A DNA stretch of 64,000 bases, taken from Ophioceras dolichostomum (lineage: Eukaryota; Ascomycota; Sordariomycetes; Magnaporthales; Ophioceraceae). The stretch lies in the NCBI GenBank assembly GCA_003049485.1, contig PYST01000070.1, positions 62,001 to 126,000 of the forward strand. Reading direction: 5' to 3'. The position numbers and the translations under genes were made by a program. Shown here piece by piece: positions 1 to 11,318 of the stretch. The notes under the pieces are model-generated. The model saw only the letters and a program-made list of their open reading frames with translations, searched no databases and had not been told where the DNA came from. Position 1 is the stretch's first letter; every line of letters starts with the position of its first letter.

Positions 1-185
1 CTCCGATCACTGCACACAAGTTCTTACTATTGTCCCTCTTCTTCACACCTTAACGGACAGAGCTGACAGTGGAAAGCGGAGTGGGTCTTTTCCAAAACGG
101 CACAGTGGCGGCTAGTCAGCCGCGAGCATCGGCTGGAGACAACTATTTGCAACCAGCAACAAGCCTACAAGCCCCTGAGCTACCA

Positions 186-1313
186 TCACCGCCAAGCACC
201 TCCATCACACCTCCTCGATGGTGGAGACGGCCAGAACACATCGAATTTGTCCGTCGCGCTGCCGCTCTCCCGGGTTCCACCGCCCGGAATATAAACCCCT
301 CCTCCGAGGGCCACCGCGAAAGTCCCGTGTCTCGGCACCGCCATGGGCGCAAGCACCTCCCACTTATCCGTCCGGACGTCGTAGGACTCCGTGTCCGGGA
401 ACACGCCGCCGCTGCCCTCAGCGGGATTCCCCTCCCCGCCGAAAGTGTAGATCTTACCCCCCACAGCCGCAGCCGCTATGCCACCCCTCGGTGTAGGCAT
501 GCGGCCCGCCCGCGTCTTCCACCCGCGCTCCAACCTAGCCATGTCCAGCGCGAAGACCGTGTCGCGCACGTTGTGTTGCCCGTTCACGCGCCCGCCGACC
601 ACGTACAGTGTCGCGTCGATGACGGCGGCACCCGCGTGGTCCCTTCCCTCGGGCAGCGCGGCCGCCGCGGTGGGGAGAGAGTTGGGGCCCGAGTTGTTGG
701 TAGTGACCCACGCGTCGGCGGCGATGTCGTACGCCACCACCGACGCGACCGTGTCCTGGGGGAAGATGTTCAGCAGCCCGCCGGCGAGGTAGATCCTCCC
801 ATGGTGGGCCCCCACGGCCGCGCTGCCGCGTTCTGTGCCCGCCGGCATGGGCGACAGGGTGCGCCACGCGGCCGCTCTGCCGGGCTCGAAGACGTAGCTC
901 GCGCCGGAGGCGACCCAGTTGCCGTCGGGCGACTCAACGAGGCCGCCGAGTAGGTAGACTTTCCCGTCGATGACGGCGGTGTTGGGGTGGTTTATTGCCA
1001 CGGGGAGGGGATGTCCCAGCGCCCAGGCCTTCGTCTTGGTGTCGTACAGCTGGAAGATGTCTGTCGTCTCCCAGTCTGTAGGGAGGCTGCCGTCGCCGCC
1101 GCCCGGGCGGAGGATGATGCCGCCGACGAGCGCGATCGTGGAGGCGTTTAGAGCGACAACCGTGTGTTCTTGTCGCTCGTGCAGGGCTATGGGGCCGAGG
1201 TCTTCCCAGGTGCCATTGCAGCTGCTTGGAATTGGTCGCGACGGGCTCGCCGTGGCGGGATTGGCGGCCAATAGGGCGAGCCCGGCCGTGGCCAAGATGG
1301 TTGGGTTTATCAT
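186..1313 (-). CDS. Secreted kelch-repeat beta-propeller protein
   Basis: Single exon of 375 codons. The ATG at 1313-1311 is chosen because it opens a signal peptide (a hydrophobic run MINPTILATAGLALLAANPA ending in small residues); the frame is open further upstream, but that extension is polar and unlike a leader. The mature part shows about five kelch-like blades, each with a hydrophobic strand followed by a GG pair: YLLGGLVES, YLAGGLLN, YVVGGRVNG, YTFGGEGN and YIPGGGTRE. Trp and Tyr fall at the usual kelch spacing (for example TDKWEVLAPM). This is the galactose-oxidase-like or kelch superfamily; no copper-radical oxidase domain is present, so an enzymatic role is not supported. Probably extracellular. 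Several N-x-T/S sites fit glycosylation. It is the first of a run of minus-strand genes. Family assignment is firm; function is unknown. Confidence 0.82.
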   Translation of the reverse strand: MINPTILATAGLALLAANPATASPSRPIPSSCNGTWEDLGPIALHERQEHTVVALNASTIALVGGIILRPGGGDGSLPTDWETTDIFQLYDTKTKAWALGHPLPVAINHPNTAVIDGKVYLLGGLVESPDGNWVASGASYVFEPGRAAAWRTLSPMPAGTERGSAAVGAHHGRIYLAGGLLNIFPQDTVASVVAYDIAADAWVTTNNSGPNSLPTAAAALPEGRDHAGAAVIDATLYVVGGRVNGQHNVRDTVFALDMARLERGWKTRAGRMPTPRGGIAAAAVGGKIYTFGGEGNPAEGSGGVFPDTESYDVRTDKWEVLAPMAVPRHGTFAVALGGGVYIPGGGTRESGSATDKFDVFWPSPPSRRCDGGAWR

Positions 1314-2220
1314 CCTTTGTTCCGCGAGAGTTGGAAGAGTTGTGAGAAGGCACCTGTTTGAGCGAGATCTGAGTTGTGAGCAAATGAGACGATCATTCTG
1401 ACCTGATCCAGCCTTTTTATGTGTGTTCATGGACACCAACGAGCCCCGCCTGCCCATTCGCGGCGATATTCTTTAATCTTGTCCCAAAAAAGAAAATCGC
1501 CCTCCCGAGATCCCGGAATGGCAGCGTGTTCATTTTAATTTACCAGCTGTCGCTGCGTGATGGTGGAATTCCGGACTCGGCCGTGAGTGCTGCCCCCGAG
1601 TGGTGGCCATCATCAGCGCGTCTTAGAGCCAGACGATGACGTCCTAAACAGCCTCAAGCTGAACCACGGAAACACGAGAGATCGCGAGCTCCGTGATTGT
1701 CGGTTTTGCAAGTCAGAACAGCCGATGGCCGACATCCGAAGGGAGCGCACGGGCACCCGCCTCGGAGCGAAAATCCATCCGCGTTGCTAATAATCCTCAT
1801 TTTCAGAAGGCGCAGCGAGGCTAAAGGCGGGGTTGATGTGACGGCGGATGCAAGGAGACTTCTAGAAGGATCATCAGGCACACAGAATACGCGTCGCCCC
1901 GTGAATGTCCAGAACATGCCAAATCTCAACTCTCTAGCAACCTCTCACTCTAGCTGTCAGGAATTCTCTGAGAGACTCTGAACTACACCTCTAGGTAACA
2001 CCAGACGAATAAGGGAAGGAGGAAAACAAAAACTCCCCAGACACCACCATCATTGCCGCCATCAGCGCTTCTGGATCAGTGTCTTTTTCACCAATCACTC
2101 CTCCACGCTTCAACACCTCGGGGAAGCAAAAAGAGAAAAAAAGGTGCTCTGGGAGGATCATCAACTGGTATAGCATCATCACACATCGTGATCCTCAGGG
2201 ACCCCGTCCTGTCCTAGCCT
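1314..2220. other. Intergenic spacer, kelch promoter side and kinase 3' side
   Basis: About 0.9 kb between two minus-strand genes. Short open frames here are low in coding character and have no recognisable domain. It must contain the kelch gene promoter (next to 1313) and the 3' end of the kinase gene (next to 2221). No tRNA, repeat or conserved motif was seen. Confidence 0.5.
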
Positions 2221-4052
2221 TCACTTCCGTGGTATCACGGAGCCGTCGCCACCACTTGTCTCTTCCAAACCATCAGATGCCAAGTTCTCAGGCTGGGGAT
2301 TGGATGGTAGAGCTGATGATGACGATGGTGAATGGTGGACAAGGGCTACTGACATCATGTACTTCCCGGATTCGAATTTATCTCCCTTTAGGATCTTCTT
2401 AGGGATATAAAACGGCCGGAACGACAGCAGATTTTGAGCGCTAGGGCGAAGATCCGGGTCGGGCTCAAGGGCAGCGAGCAGAACCTCAAGGACGGCGTCG
2501 AGGATCTCACCCTCAGGGGCGAATTCCGCCCTCTCAAGCTCCTTAGAGATCATTGCGCGACGTTGCTCCATTGACTTTAAGATGAACCTTCTGTGCGGCT
2601 GTCCGCACACGAGGTGGAACAAGATACAGCCCAGCGCCCAAACGTTGGAGCTTGATGTGGCGAGTCCACCATCATTATCGTCCAGCAGCTCGGGCGGTGT
2701 GTTGCGGGTGTGCGTCAAGACACCTCGCTTGGTGCCCTCGAAGGCCTCGCCGAAGTCGATGAGCTTTAGGTGAACGTCCTCGAAGACGGTATTTTTGTCG
2801 GGTGCGAGGCCTCTGAAGGAATGCGGCGGGCACACAGTCGCAGGGATGCTAGGCGGGAGGGGAGTGCCGTCCCTCATCTTGGCTGTACCGACAGCCAGCG
2901 TCGGGTCGTCCGAGAGCTTTGCCAGCAGCTCGGCTTCGCTCAGCGCAGAGAAGTCTGGGAGAGCCTCAACGAAGTTTCCCACGTCGAGGTCTTGGTGTAT
3001 GTTGAGATGAAGTTGTTAGCTCGCTAGACATAGCTATATTCGCGCTAAGGTTGCAAAAGGGGGCTAAAGAGAAGAGAGGAGGGAGGGAAAGAGGGAGGAA
3101 AGACTGGAGGAGAGGGGGGCAATGAGGAAGGGGGAAAAAAAATAAACCCAAAACGGCAAAAGAAAAATAGGAGAAAACATACAAAGAAAAAACAAAAACA
3201 AAGGAAGGGGGAAACAATAACAGAAATGAGGAAAGAAAGAGAAAGAAGAAGAAAGAAAGCTAGACAAAAGACATAAGGGCACGATTTATGCGTACCGCCA
3301 TGGCAGGTATTATAAGAGTAGATGCGCTCAACGGCGCCAACACACTCTCTGAAGAAATGAATCATGCCGTGGAATGGGAGGTGGACATTCTCATCGGCCA
3401 ACATAATGGCGAGGCTTTGCCCGGCCAGTTCCAGTACAAGGCACTGGTGGACCCCGTTCGCAGACGTGATGATAAAAGCATCGAACATCTTGACGATGCT
3501 ATGTTCGCCAGGGCCATCGGCCCGCTGGAGGCGGCTCAGAATTGCCGCTTCTGAGCTCATATGCTGCTCGTCCGGCTGCTCGTCGCCACCATCCGAGACC
3601 TTGAGGACGACATATCTCGGCGTGCGGCCGAGCGGCGCCGACGATGTGGTCGGTGTGCGAGGAATTCTAAGCCGGTATATAACATGTCAGAAAGGCGAAA
3701 CATATGGTGGACAGGCGAACAAAGGAGGGCAAGCACTGACAGTTGGCTTTGGTCTTCGGCGAGCCAGACCAGGGCATGGCCGCCAACGCCGAGAAGTGCC
3801 AGGATCCGGAAACGGTTGTTTACGATCTGGCTCGTTCAGTAATATTGATAGCCAGAAACTGCGTGTTGTTGGCATCGAAAACCTCCTCAAAGTCCTTCGT
3901 AGTCAAGTTGAAAGAGGCCGAAGAAGGAGACGTACATCACCGAGGGCGAGAGGGCACGACCGATGCCAGCCGAATTCCACATCGCCGCCATCTGGCCAGC
4001 TGAGGCCGGGAATTTCAGGATTATAAAAATAAAAACGATCGATTGACGCCAT
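2221..4052 (-). CDS. SRPK-like serine/threonine protein kinase, four exons
   Basis: Model: exons 4052-3936, 3826-3741, 3666-3296 and 2990-2221, giving 447 aa. The phases agree and each intron ends in AG; the last intron (305 nt) has a GCTAAC branch site. The N terminus, ending in SCPLALGD, matches the lead-in typical of SRPK-type kinases (YHP...GD). The glycine loop is LLGVGGHALVW (about 51-60). The ATP-binding Lys is K90 (YVVLKVS). The catalytic loop is H190-G-D-L-D-V-G-N197, so the catalytic Asp D192 is present but the usual Lys two residues later is Asp. A spacer of about 70 residues precedes D270-F-G, which is also SRPK-like, followed by a degenerate APE motif (TPPELL). Expected to phosphorylate Ser/Thr, perhaps SR-type substrates, if active. 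The fungal expansion of SRPK-like genes makes the exact paralogue unknowable here. Confidence 0.78.
2991..3295 (-). other. Long polypyrimidine intron of the kinase gene
   Basis: Intron 3 of the kinase, 305 nt, much longer than its neighbours (109 and 74 nt). On the coding strand most of it is an almost unbroken C/T tract. It joins HG to DLDVGN, restoring the catalytic loop, which strongly supports the boundaries GTACGC and CCAAG. Confidence 0.7.
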
Positions 4053-5533
4053 GGTGGGTAATTGCCGTGCGCTCTTCCTCGTCCGTTCCCGTGCTGGTGG
4101 TGTCCCGGTGCCGTGTGTGACGGTGAAAAGACGTGCGATCCAGCCTGCTGTCTGGCTCCCGTCCTTTTTAAATCACGAAAATATTTGGGGATTTCAAAGA
4201 TTGTCGCCCTGAAAACACGTGGTATGAGAGTGTCCCCGTTCGAAGAGGTCTTGCCTAGGAAGGTGCGTCCGGCGCCCTTGTAGGTTTTCGATATACTTAG
4301 TACCTTCCCACCTAACCTTTGCCCAGACACGCCCAGTACGCATTCGGCGTGTAATTCCAAAGCCAAGACAAAATCAGATATTAGCAAAGATGGCAGACGG
4401 AGTAATTATAAAGGGAGCGAGCATGGCCCAACATCAGAAGCGGCCGCCCTGAGTCCAGAGGACCTGCGTCAGGAGGGGAACGCTCGCCGACATGCACCTC
4501 CCATCTTTGAGACAATATTCCCATGATCCAGGACGCTAGCCGATGTAGGAACTATCTGCTCCACACTGTAGGGCCCAGCACTCTGTGGCGAATATATGTT
4601 GGTTCAGAATCATGCAGGAGGCACGAGAAACAAAGCACTGTCGTTGAGAAAGAAATGTCACGAGAGCCCTATCTGAGGAAATCCCTTGGTCAGGGCCAGC
4701 TCGCAACGTGGTATGTTGTAATGTAGCGCGTATTGTAGACTACTTGGTGCTACGTTACTGGTACCTCCCTCGGTCAGAGTCTCGAAGATCGTGCCGTACT
4801 CTATGGTGACCGTCCGCTTCTTCTTGCCCAACTCGTTGACAATTCCCGCCAGCGCCGTGCTGTCCCTGTGGATGCGCTTCTTTGATATAAAACCGATTTC
4901 TCGCAATAGTCCAGTGCACCAGGACCTTCTTGATTTGGTAGTCGTATTTGGCTGTGGCCCGGCCGCTCCCCCCTGTGACCTCGCTGGGACTGCCTTGAGC
5001 AGAGCGAAGCACCTCTGCAATGTGTTGCGTATTGTATTTGGTGCTATGTTGCCTCCCTCGTCCAGTACCAGAGGTCGTATAGCATACGCTATGTTGTTGG
5101 TAAAATACAGTACAAAATACAATACATTACATTATATTCCGATTCAGCCTCTGCCCCGAGCCTCGCTTCCACTGATTCATAGTCCACGCGTTGCCTTCCA
5201 AGCTCCAATAACGCACTGGGATTCTATATCCGCGGCGTGTCTGACCCCGAAGTATGGTACCACTATTCCTGCTCTATGCTTTCAGGCTGGCGCCGGATCG
5301 TGGAACTCGTGCTGACTACAACTGTTCGGTCCCCAGGTGTGCTGGAGCGGGCAGCCCGTCCCGCGGATCCGGCGACAGCGTATCCTCCTCGGGGCTGGTA
5401 CTACCGCAAATGTGTGGGGGTAAGCACTACTACTTCATTACAAGCATGAGGAGAGAATATAGCTTAAAATATAAATAATACTATCAATGACTTAAGGTAG
5501 ATAGTCGGCCATACTATCGAGGCCAAAACGCAG
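4053..5533. other. Gene-free spacer with degenerate repeats
   Basis: About 1.5 kb without a supportable gene. Between roughly 4705 and 5140 are AT-rich short repeats: GCGTATTGTA followed by GGTGCTA and CCTCCCTCG occurs near 4730-4774 and again near 5028-5064. A frame of about 150 codons on the minus strand spans it but lacks an ATG and has no recognisable domain. It may be a relic of a small transposon. The kinase promoter lies at the left edge (next to 4052). Confidence 0.35.
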
Positions 5534-6849
5534 TCAACCCGGTGATAAGGTGCCAATCATGACGGAGTCCTCACCACGAAGGTTCAGATACTGGTACACC
5601 CCATCGGCTCGGTCTGTCCCAAAAAGGGGGGGCTCGCTGTCATCGATCTCGAGGTTGTTGTTGACAAACGGAGCGGTCATCCATTCACGACCGCGCAACA
5701 TGACGATCTGCATGGCCCAGCCAATCAAGCAGTGGGGGCCCATTGCGAGGAAGGCCCATGACGGATAGGCCTCCACGCAGGCCTGAGTCCCCACAAACAA
5801 CAAGCCGAGTGTCAGGCACAAGAGGAGAAACTCTCCGGCGCGGCACCACGGGAGGTCCCACCACAGCGCCGCGCATGCCGGGTGGCGCGTGACCTCGGGC
5901 CCGATCTTGCGCAAGACGTACTCCCTGGCTGCGGCCTCCCCCCTCGCGTTCCTCACGGCCTCGGCCCTCCACATGGTGACGAGCGACAAGCCGCAGCGGA
6001 CGGCGTGCTTGACCATCTCCACGTCTGGATGGCGGCGCAGGCAAACATTCCTCCATTTCGAAAACCAGATCGAGGAGGAGGAAAGGGAAGGGGAAGAGGA
6101 GGAAGAGGAGGGGGAAAGGGAGCGGAGTCAGCAGAGGAAGAGATGGGGGGCAAGTCAGGAACGTCATCACACGGCATGCCCATTGATTCCAGAAACCGCC
6201 ACAGATACCAGTCCGGATCTGCAGCCACCCACTTGGAATCCCAAGGCACCCGGTGGCAGCCCGGGACATCGAGATGCCGCGCGGAGCCGCGGAGATGCCG
6301 CCAGGCGCATCGAGACGCCTCGGCTGCGAAGACAGCGTCGAGGTCTAGATTATACTCCCACCGTGCCTCGTAGTGCTCGACCGCGCTGACGACGTCGAAC
6401 GCCCGGCATAGCACGTCCCACTCCGTCAGGAAGGAGTCCAGGATCTCCGTGACACCGAGACCGTCGAATCGCACCTCAAAGAGAAGTATTCCTTGGCTCG
6501 CCGCGGCCGCGGCCTGGACCGCGTTGACGATGTTCTGCCGGTTCTCCTCCACCGCCAACTGGATACAGTGGCGACAATCGCTTAACGGGTCGATGTAGAG
6601 TCGCATGTTGAGGCCCCGCCTGAAGTGCTCGGTGAAGCGGCCGGAGCTGCGGTGCGTCGCGATGACTGCCGACAGGTAGGCTGATGACTTTGCAATCGGG
6701 ATGAGGTCGCGAGGCTCTTCGGTCGCGAGCAGGAAGGTCTCGCAGAGGACCTCCGGAGGGAGCGACTCGATCGACGGCTTGTCGGCGGCAGCCACCCGCT
6801 CCGCCGTTTCCGCCGAGTTGTTTTCGGACGACGACGATGCGGTTTCCAT
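5534..6849 (-). CDS. F-box protein with C-terminal membrane segments
   Basis: Model: exon 1 6849-6173, exon 2 6050-5534, 397 aa, phases consistent. The ATG at 6849 is the first true ATG of the frame. Residues about 20-60 form an F-box-like motif: ESLPPEVLCETFLLATEE, then IAKSSAYLSAVIATH. The middle (LYIDPLSDCRHCIQLAVEEN, DWYLWRFLESMGMP) is a fungal F-box-associated region. Exon 2 contains two hydrophobic stretches, FLLLCLTLGLLFVGTQA and WAFLAMGPHCLIGWAM, that could cross a membrane, an unusual combination for an F-box protein. Fungal F-box proteins recruit substrates to SCF ubiquitin ligases; the target is unknown. The intron (6172-6051) has a long pyrimidine tract. The second exon could belong to a separate gene, but the in-phase GT-AG join argues for one protein. 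Confidence 0.62.
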
Positions 6850-7004
6850 TGGTAGTATTTCAGTTTTCAGTTGTTGGTGCAAGAAATTTATGATCCGACT
6901 GTTCTCGTCTTGTTTTCGGTGCTGAGAATGATGACCGGGCGGCGGGGCGTGCGGTGGTTGCAATTGGGAACCGTTGGTCGCGGAGAGACTGGGAACTGGA
7001 CGAC

Positions 7005-7012
7005 TTTATAAA
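7005..7012 (-). promoter_or_regulatory. TATA-like element upstream of the F-box gene
   Basis: TTTATAAA (palindromic), about 155 bp upstream of the F-box gene ATG. Plausible core promoter by position and sequence; not proven. Confidence 0.35.
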
Positions 7013-7722
7013 CGCGACACGGGAACGGACCTGTATGATTGTCACAATCATAGTGAAAACCCCGATAAGTCACTAATTGAAAGACAATCACACAATGGCG
7101 AAAGAGCATTTTGGCACTAATTAGAGTGAAACCAACCCCGACTGCCAGGTGAATTCTCTGCAGCCGAGATAACATGAATAGCAAGCAACAGGGTTTCTAT
7201 TTTATTACAAAGGAACAAAGGCCGAGTCCTCAGTGACTAGCAACCGGATCCCCAACTTTCAGCGCGATTAGGTACCTACCTTAGGGACAGAGCAAGGGTT
7301 CATGTGTCAAGAGACATGTCAAGGTCATCCACAACGGCGGGTGATAGTCTTCACCAGCCAGGCAACGACTCTCACAATCAAAAACCGAAGCAAGTTTTTT
7401 AATATCCGCTAGTGTCTAGACTTGTATGTACCACTTATGTTCCCGTCCCAATAAGGTCAAGTAAGTTATGGTGCCATGCGCTAACTGGATTCAATAGTGT
7501 TTCCCCCAATCCTGCGAGAACCTCAGATATTCCGTGAAACCGCTGCCCAAAAGAAATTAAAAAATTAATCCTTTCCCGGTTAAGATATCTCGCTCATATC
7601 CATGCCGCCTGTGCCAGAAGATAAAAGCATATGTGCCAAAGACAAGTGTGAGCAAAAGTGTCAGGTCTGTGTAGAAGCAAAGGTGTTCGTTCCCCTTCAT
7701 GACGGTGTCAAGAGACGGCTGT
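7013..7722. other. Intergenic spacer
   Basis: About 0.7 kb between the F-box promoter and the 3' end of kar5. AT content is higher than in the flanking genes. No gene, RNA or repeat was recognised apart from a short TACCTACCTTAGG string near 7271. Confidence 0.45.
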
Positions 7723-9598
7723 TCAGATAGAGGTCGCGGGAACGTTGGCGACGACAGAGTTCATGAGAGAGGAGAAGATGAAAGAGGGTGAAAGAGGAGG
7801 AGAGAATGAGAAGGAAGCGGAATATCGCGAAAGGACAGTCTCAGTGCATGTGTCCCAATACGCGACCAAGAAGAACAGCGCCTCCGCGAGAGAGAGGAGC
7901 ACGAGATTGCGTGTGCCCGAGGGCGGCAGGCGGTAGTTACCGAGGACCAAGAAGGCGGTGAGCCAGACGAAGTTGATAAGCCAGAATGAGAGCGAAGCAA
8001 GAGCCGTCCATGACGAGAAGGACGCCTTGACGGTCGACGCCGCGGCGGCAGCGTCCTCGAGGTTGCCGACGAGGTCGGCTGTGAGGTTGTGGGCTGAGTT
8101 GAGCCGGTCGGTGTGGGCGTCGAAGTTGGAAGAGATGTTTTCTGTGAGGTAGAAAAGACGGAGAAGCCCCTAGGACCCACCAATGAGCTATTAGCACGAG
8201 AGCCGGTCAGTAAGGGGTGCGACCATCTTCACTCACGTCTTCAACGGTGTCTTGGCGGTTGGCGAGTGATTCGGCATGCATGCGTGAGATTTCCTGTTCA
8301 TTGTCAATGCTCCGTTAGTCCACGTGAAATGGTTCGCATGTAATCGTTCTTTCGGGACGGTGGTAGGGAGCCTACAAGTTCCTGTTGCAGCGAAGCGGTG
8401 AAGGAGACAGCGGTCGAGATCGCCGTGACGAAAAACCTCATGTCGTCTGATGCTTGCTGAGCCACCGCGCTCACGTGATCGAGTGAGTTTGCGTGAGCCT
8501 GATGGGCAGCCTGCGCCTGTGACGTGCGTTCTGTAACCATCGCGAGTGTGCGTGCCAGCAGCTCCTGGAGTTGGGTTGCGTCTTTGAGCCCCCTTGATGC
8601 AGAACCGGCAGAGTTTTCGAGGGCATGCTGCAGTTGACCGCTGAGCAGGTCGCCCATCTGTGACAACCTATGCCGCAGTGTATCGATCTTCGGGTTGATC
8701 TTGTCGATTGCTTCACCAGCTTCCCTTGCTTTCCGGTCCAGGTCATCCATGTGCCTTTGGATATCTGATTCGACCCCCTGAACCAGCTGCGACATCACTT
8801 TGATGAGCTTCTGGTAGACGATGATGTTTTGAGCTGGTCACTAGTTAGCTTTGCATTCTTCAAAGAATCCGAACAGGAACAAGGACGGGGTCAGGGAGCG
8901 GGCTATAGACTTACTCTTTTCTTGGTCTGCCCTAGACGCTTGGCAGAACTGCAAGGCCTTGTCGCGATAGCTCAGCCATGTGGCCCACGCGGCATCAGTC
9001 TTGAATAGATCACCCAGACAGGACTTGATCTGCTTCGTCGAGACATGCAGCCCGTATTCACCCTTCTGCAGGAGTGGGGTCAAGCTAGACTCGGTGAACG
9101 ATGTGCACGATGACGGAACCTCAAACCCCGTTCTATCAAGATCGCAGATGGCCAGGCTCGCAGCGTACGACTCGATGAAGTCCCGAATCTGCACGCCGGA
9201 ATCTGTGAAAACAGCCGCCTCGTCCTTGCCCTTGAGGAGGTGGCAGTTGTCCATCAGAAGGACGGCTGCGACTCTGTGGCAGACCTCCTTAGACTTGAGG
9301 GCCTCGAGCTCGTGCACAGCTTCGCTATAGAACTGTGGCGGACGATGAGGGATTGTGAGGTCGTCCACAGAGCCGAGATTCACCGAGGGCCTTGCGGGAT
9401 TCATTATGTCTGCATCGAACGAGTCTGATAAGTCCTCTAGATCATGGGATTCTGTGACCCACTTTGCCTCGTCTGGATGTACTTACAGGCTCCTTTCTGG
9501 GCACCTCCCCCGCCCCAAGAGAATCCCAAACATTGCGGCGCAAGAAGCCCGAGGATTACAAGGACCTGAGGCCTGATCAAGCAGACACAGCGATCCAT
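7723..9598 (-). CDS. kar5: Nuclear fusion protein Kar5/Tht1
   Basis: Model: exons 9598-9487, 9424-8915, 8833-8376, 8293-8237 and 8169-7723; 1584 nt, 527 aa, all introns GT-AG and in phase. Exon 1 is a signal peptide (VLVILGLLAPQCLGF). The lumenal Cys-rich domain of the Tht1/Kar5 family follows, with CHRVAAVLLMDNCHLL and the diagnostic ICDLDRTGFEVPSSC. Residues about 200-420 are coiled-coil rich (SDIQRHMDDLDRKAREAGEA). Two C-terminal membrane segments lie near 434-456 and 467-484, then a short tail. Kar5 acts in the ER and nuclear envelope during karyogamy, promoting fusion of nuclear outer membranes after mating. Exon 4 is only 57 nt. It is divergent from the uL6 gene, with a shared promoter region of about 720 bp. 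Confidence 0.88.
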
Positions 9599-10318
9599 GT
9601 TCGCAGAGAGTTGGAGAATGTGCGCGAGAAGGGAAAAGAGAGGCGGAATCCTGAAAAGCTCGAGAGTGTGCGTCGGAGAGAGACTTCCGGCCAGCTGAGA
9701 TCAAATATTTCGGGGAGGGGATAGGTTCGAAGTGAGGGACTAGAAGAGAGGGAGAGGAAGAGAGGCTGCGGGATGACCAGACTGCTCACTAGGACACCGA
9801 AAGAGCTCGAAACAGAGGGTGTAAGGCTCGGCGTCCAGTTGGAGCAATCAAAAGGGATCGCGACGTGCGGACTGGAAGAGGCGAGGGTCGCCGGCGTTGT
9901 GTCCTGGTCCGGTTGATGATTGCGAGGCGGGAAGAAGAAAAAAACGTGGAGCTTAGGAGACGACATGACGACACCCGACCTTAAAGGCGTGGCAGAAAGA
10001 AGCCGCCGAAGTGGGGCCCTTCTCCCCGAAGTGCCTGCCTAGAATTTCTATCAGACCTTCCTTCCTACTCCAGGTCAAGACGTCATCCGAAAGAGGAAAG
10101 TTCAACATCATGTAAGGCTGAGTGGAGAAGAGGAGAACGTGTCAGCCGCGTCTGCTGCGGGACTCGGTCCACACCAGACTGCCGCGAAGTCACGTGATCG
10201 AAACCAGGGGTGCGGGTCTGATCGGCAAAAAAAGCTGGAGCTCCGACTTAGCGATCTCGCATCGCGCATCACACCTCGGCGAGAAGGGCAGGACAATTGC
10301 GCCCGACACATCCTCACA
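9599..10318. promoter_or_regulatory. Divergent promoter region of kar5 and mrpl6
   Basis: About 720 bp between the kar5 start (minus) and the uL6 start (plus). Purine-rich on the plus strand near 9600-9760. Open frames in it have no domain and cross both leaders. The two genes must take their promoters from it; individual sites cannot be assigned. Confidence 0.5.
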
Positions 10319-11318
10319 ATGTTTGTCGCAAGTAGGAGGAGGACGTTGGCGAAAGCCGCGGACCTCGCATCTTTACCCGGCTTCCTCGTGCCGGCGCTCT
10401 CCAACGTCCCAGCGAGGCAGTTTTCTGCTTCCTCCAACAGACCATCCAAGCTCGGCAGGACACCGATCTCGTACCCTCCCGAGGTGCAGCTGATCATCAG
10501 CGAGCCGTGGGTGAAGAAGGATGCGACGACATATATCCAGCTCGTGAAGAGGACAATGACGGTCCAAGGGCCATTAGGTATGGTGGCATGGCGCAATAGC
10601 AGCGCGAACCTACTCTGCTCCTGCGACTGCAGCTGGCGTGATGCTGACGGACTGGGTGCGGGATGCTTGCGACTGCAGGAAAACTCGATATCGAAATACC
10701 TGACTACCTGAAAATCGACCACGACCCAGAAGCGAGGAAAGCAGTGCTTAGCATAGAGAACCGGGAGGTGAAGCAGCAGCGAGAAATGTGGGGTATGTTT
10801 ACCTAGGTCTAACTACTCCTACCTATGCTCTTTCCTATCCCCAAAGCATGCACACCTACCTGCGATCCTTCCTATCTGCCTGGCGGACCCTACAAGTTAC
10901 TGTTACTGACAACTTCAAATGCACTCTCCTAACCACCCAACACAACACAGGCACGACATGGGCCTACATCAACCGCCACATCATCGGCGTCTCGGAAGGG
11001 CACACGGCCGTCCTCCGCCTCGTCGGCATCGGCTACCGCGCGACCGTCGAGCCCCGTCCCGAGAAGGAGGAATACCCCGGCCAGCCGTTCGTGTGCCTCA
11101 AGCTCGGGTTCTCGCACCCGGTCGAGCTGGGCCTGCCGCTGGGCATGAAGGCCAGCACGCCTCAGCCGACCCGCGTGCTCCTGGAGGGCATCAACCGCGA
11201 GGAGGTCATGGAGTTCGCGGCCAAGTGCCGCAGGTGGCGCAAGCCGGAGCCGTACAAGGGCAAGGGCATCTTCGTCAACGACGAGACTATCAAGCTCAAG
11301 CAGAAGAAGGTCAAATAG
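10319..11318 (+). CDS. mrpl6: Mitochondrial large-subunit ribosomal protein uL6
   Basis: Model: exons 10319-10577, 10679-10792 and 10951-11318; 741 nt, 246 aa, phases consistent. The N terminus is rich in Arg, Ala and Ser (MFVASRRRTLAKAADLASLP) and continues to RQFSAS, a typical mitochondrial targeting peptide. The body has the two-lobe uL6 fold. Visible marks are the N-lobe segment LDIEIPDYLKID and the C-lobe GYRATVEPRP, LKLGFSHPVELGLP and the conserved basic end RRWRKPEPYKGKGIF. It binds 23S-like rRNA near the GTPase-associated region and factor-binding site of the mitoribosome. Length is normal for fungal mitochondrial L6. Convergent with the nucleotidase gene, whose stop lies 267 bp away. 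Confidence 0.93.

Noticed and set aside
4658..5122. Minus-strand frame of about 150 codons
   Set aside because: No ATG at its start, no domain, and it crosses duplicated AT-rich strings; kept only as a possible repeat relic.
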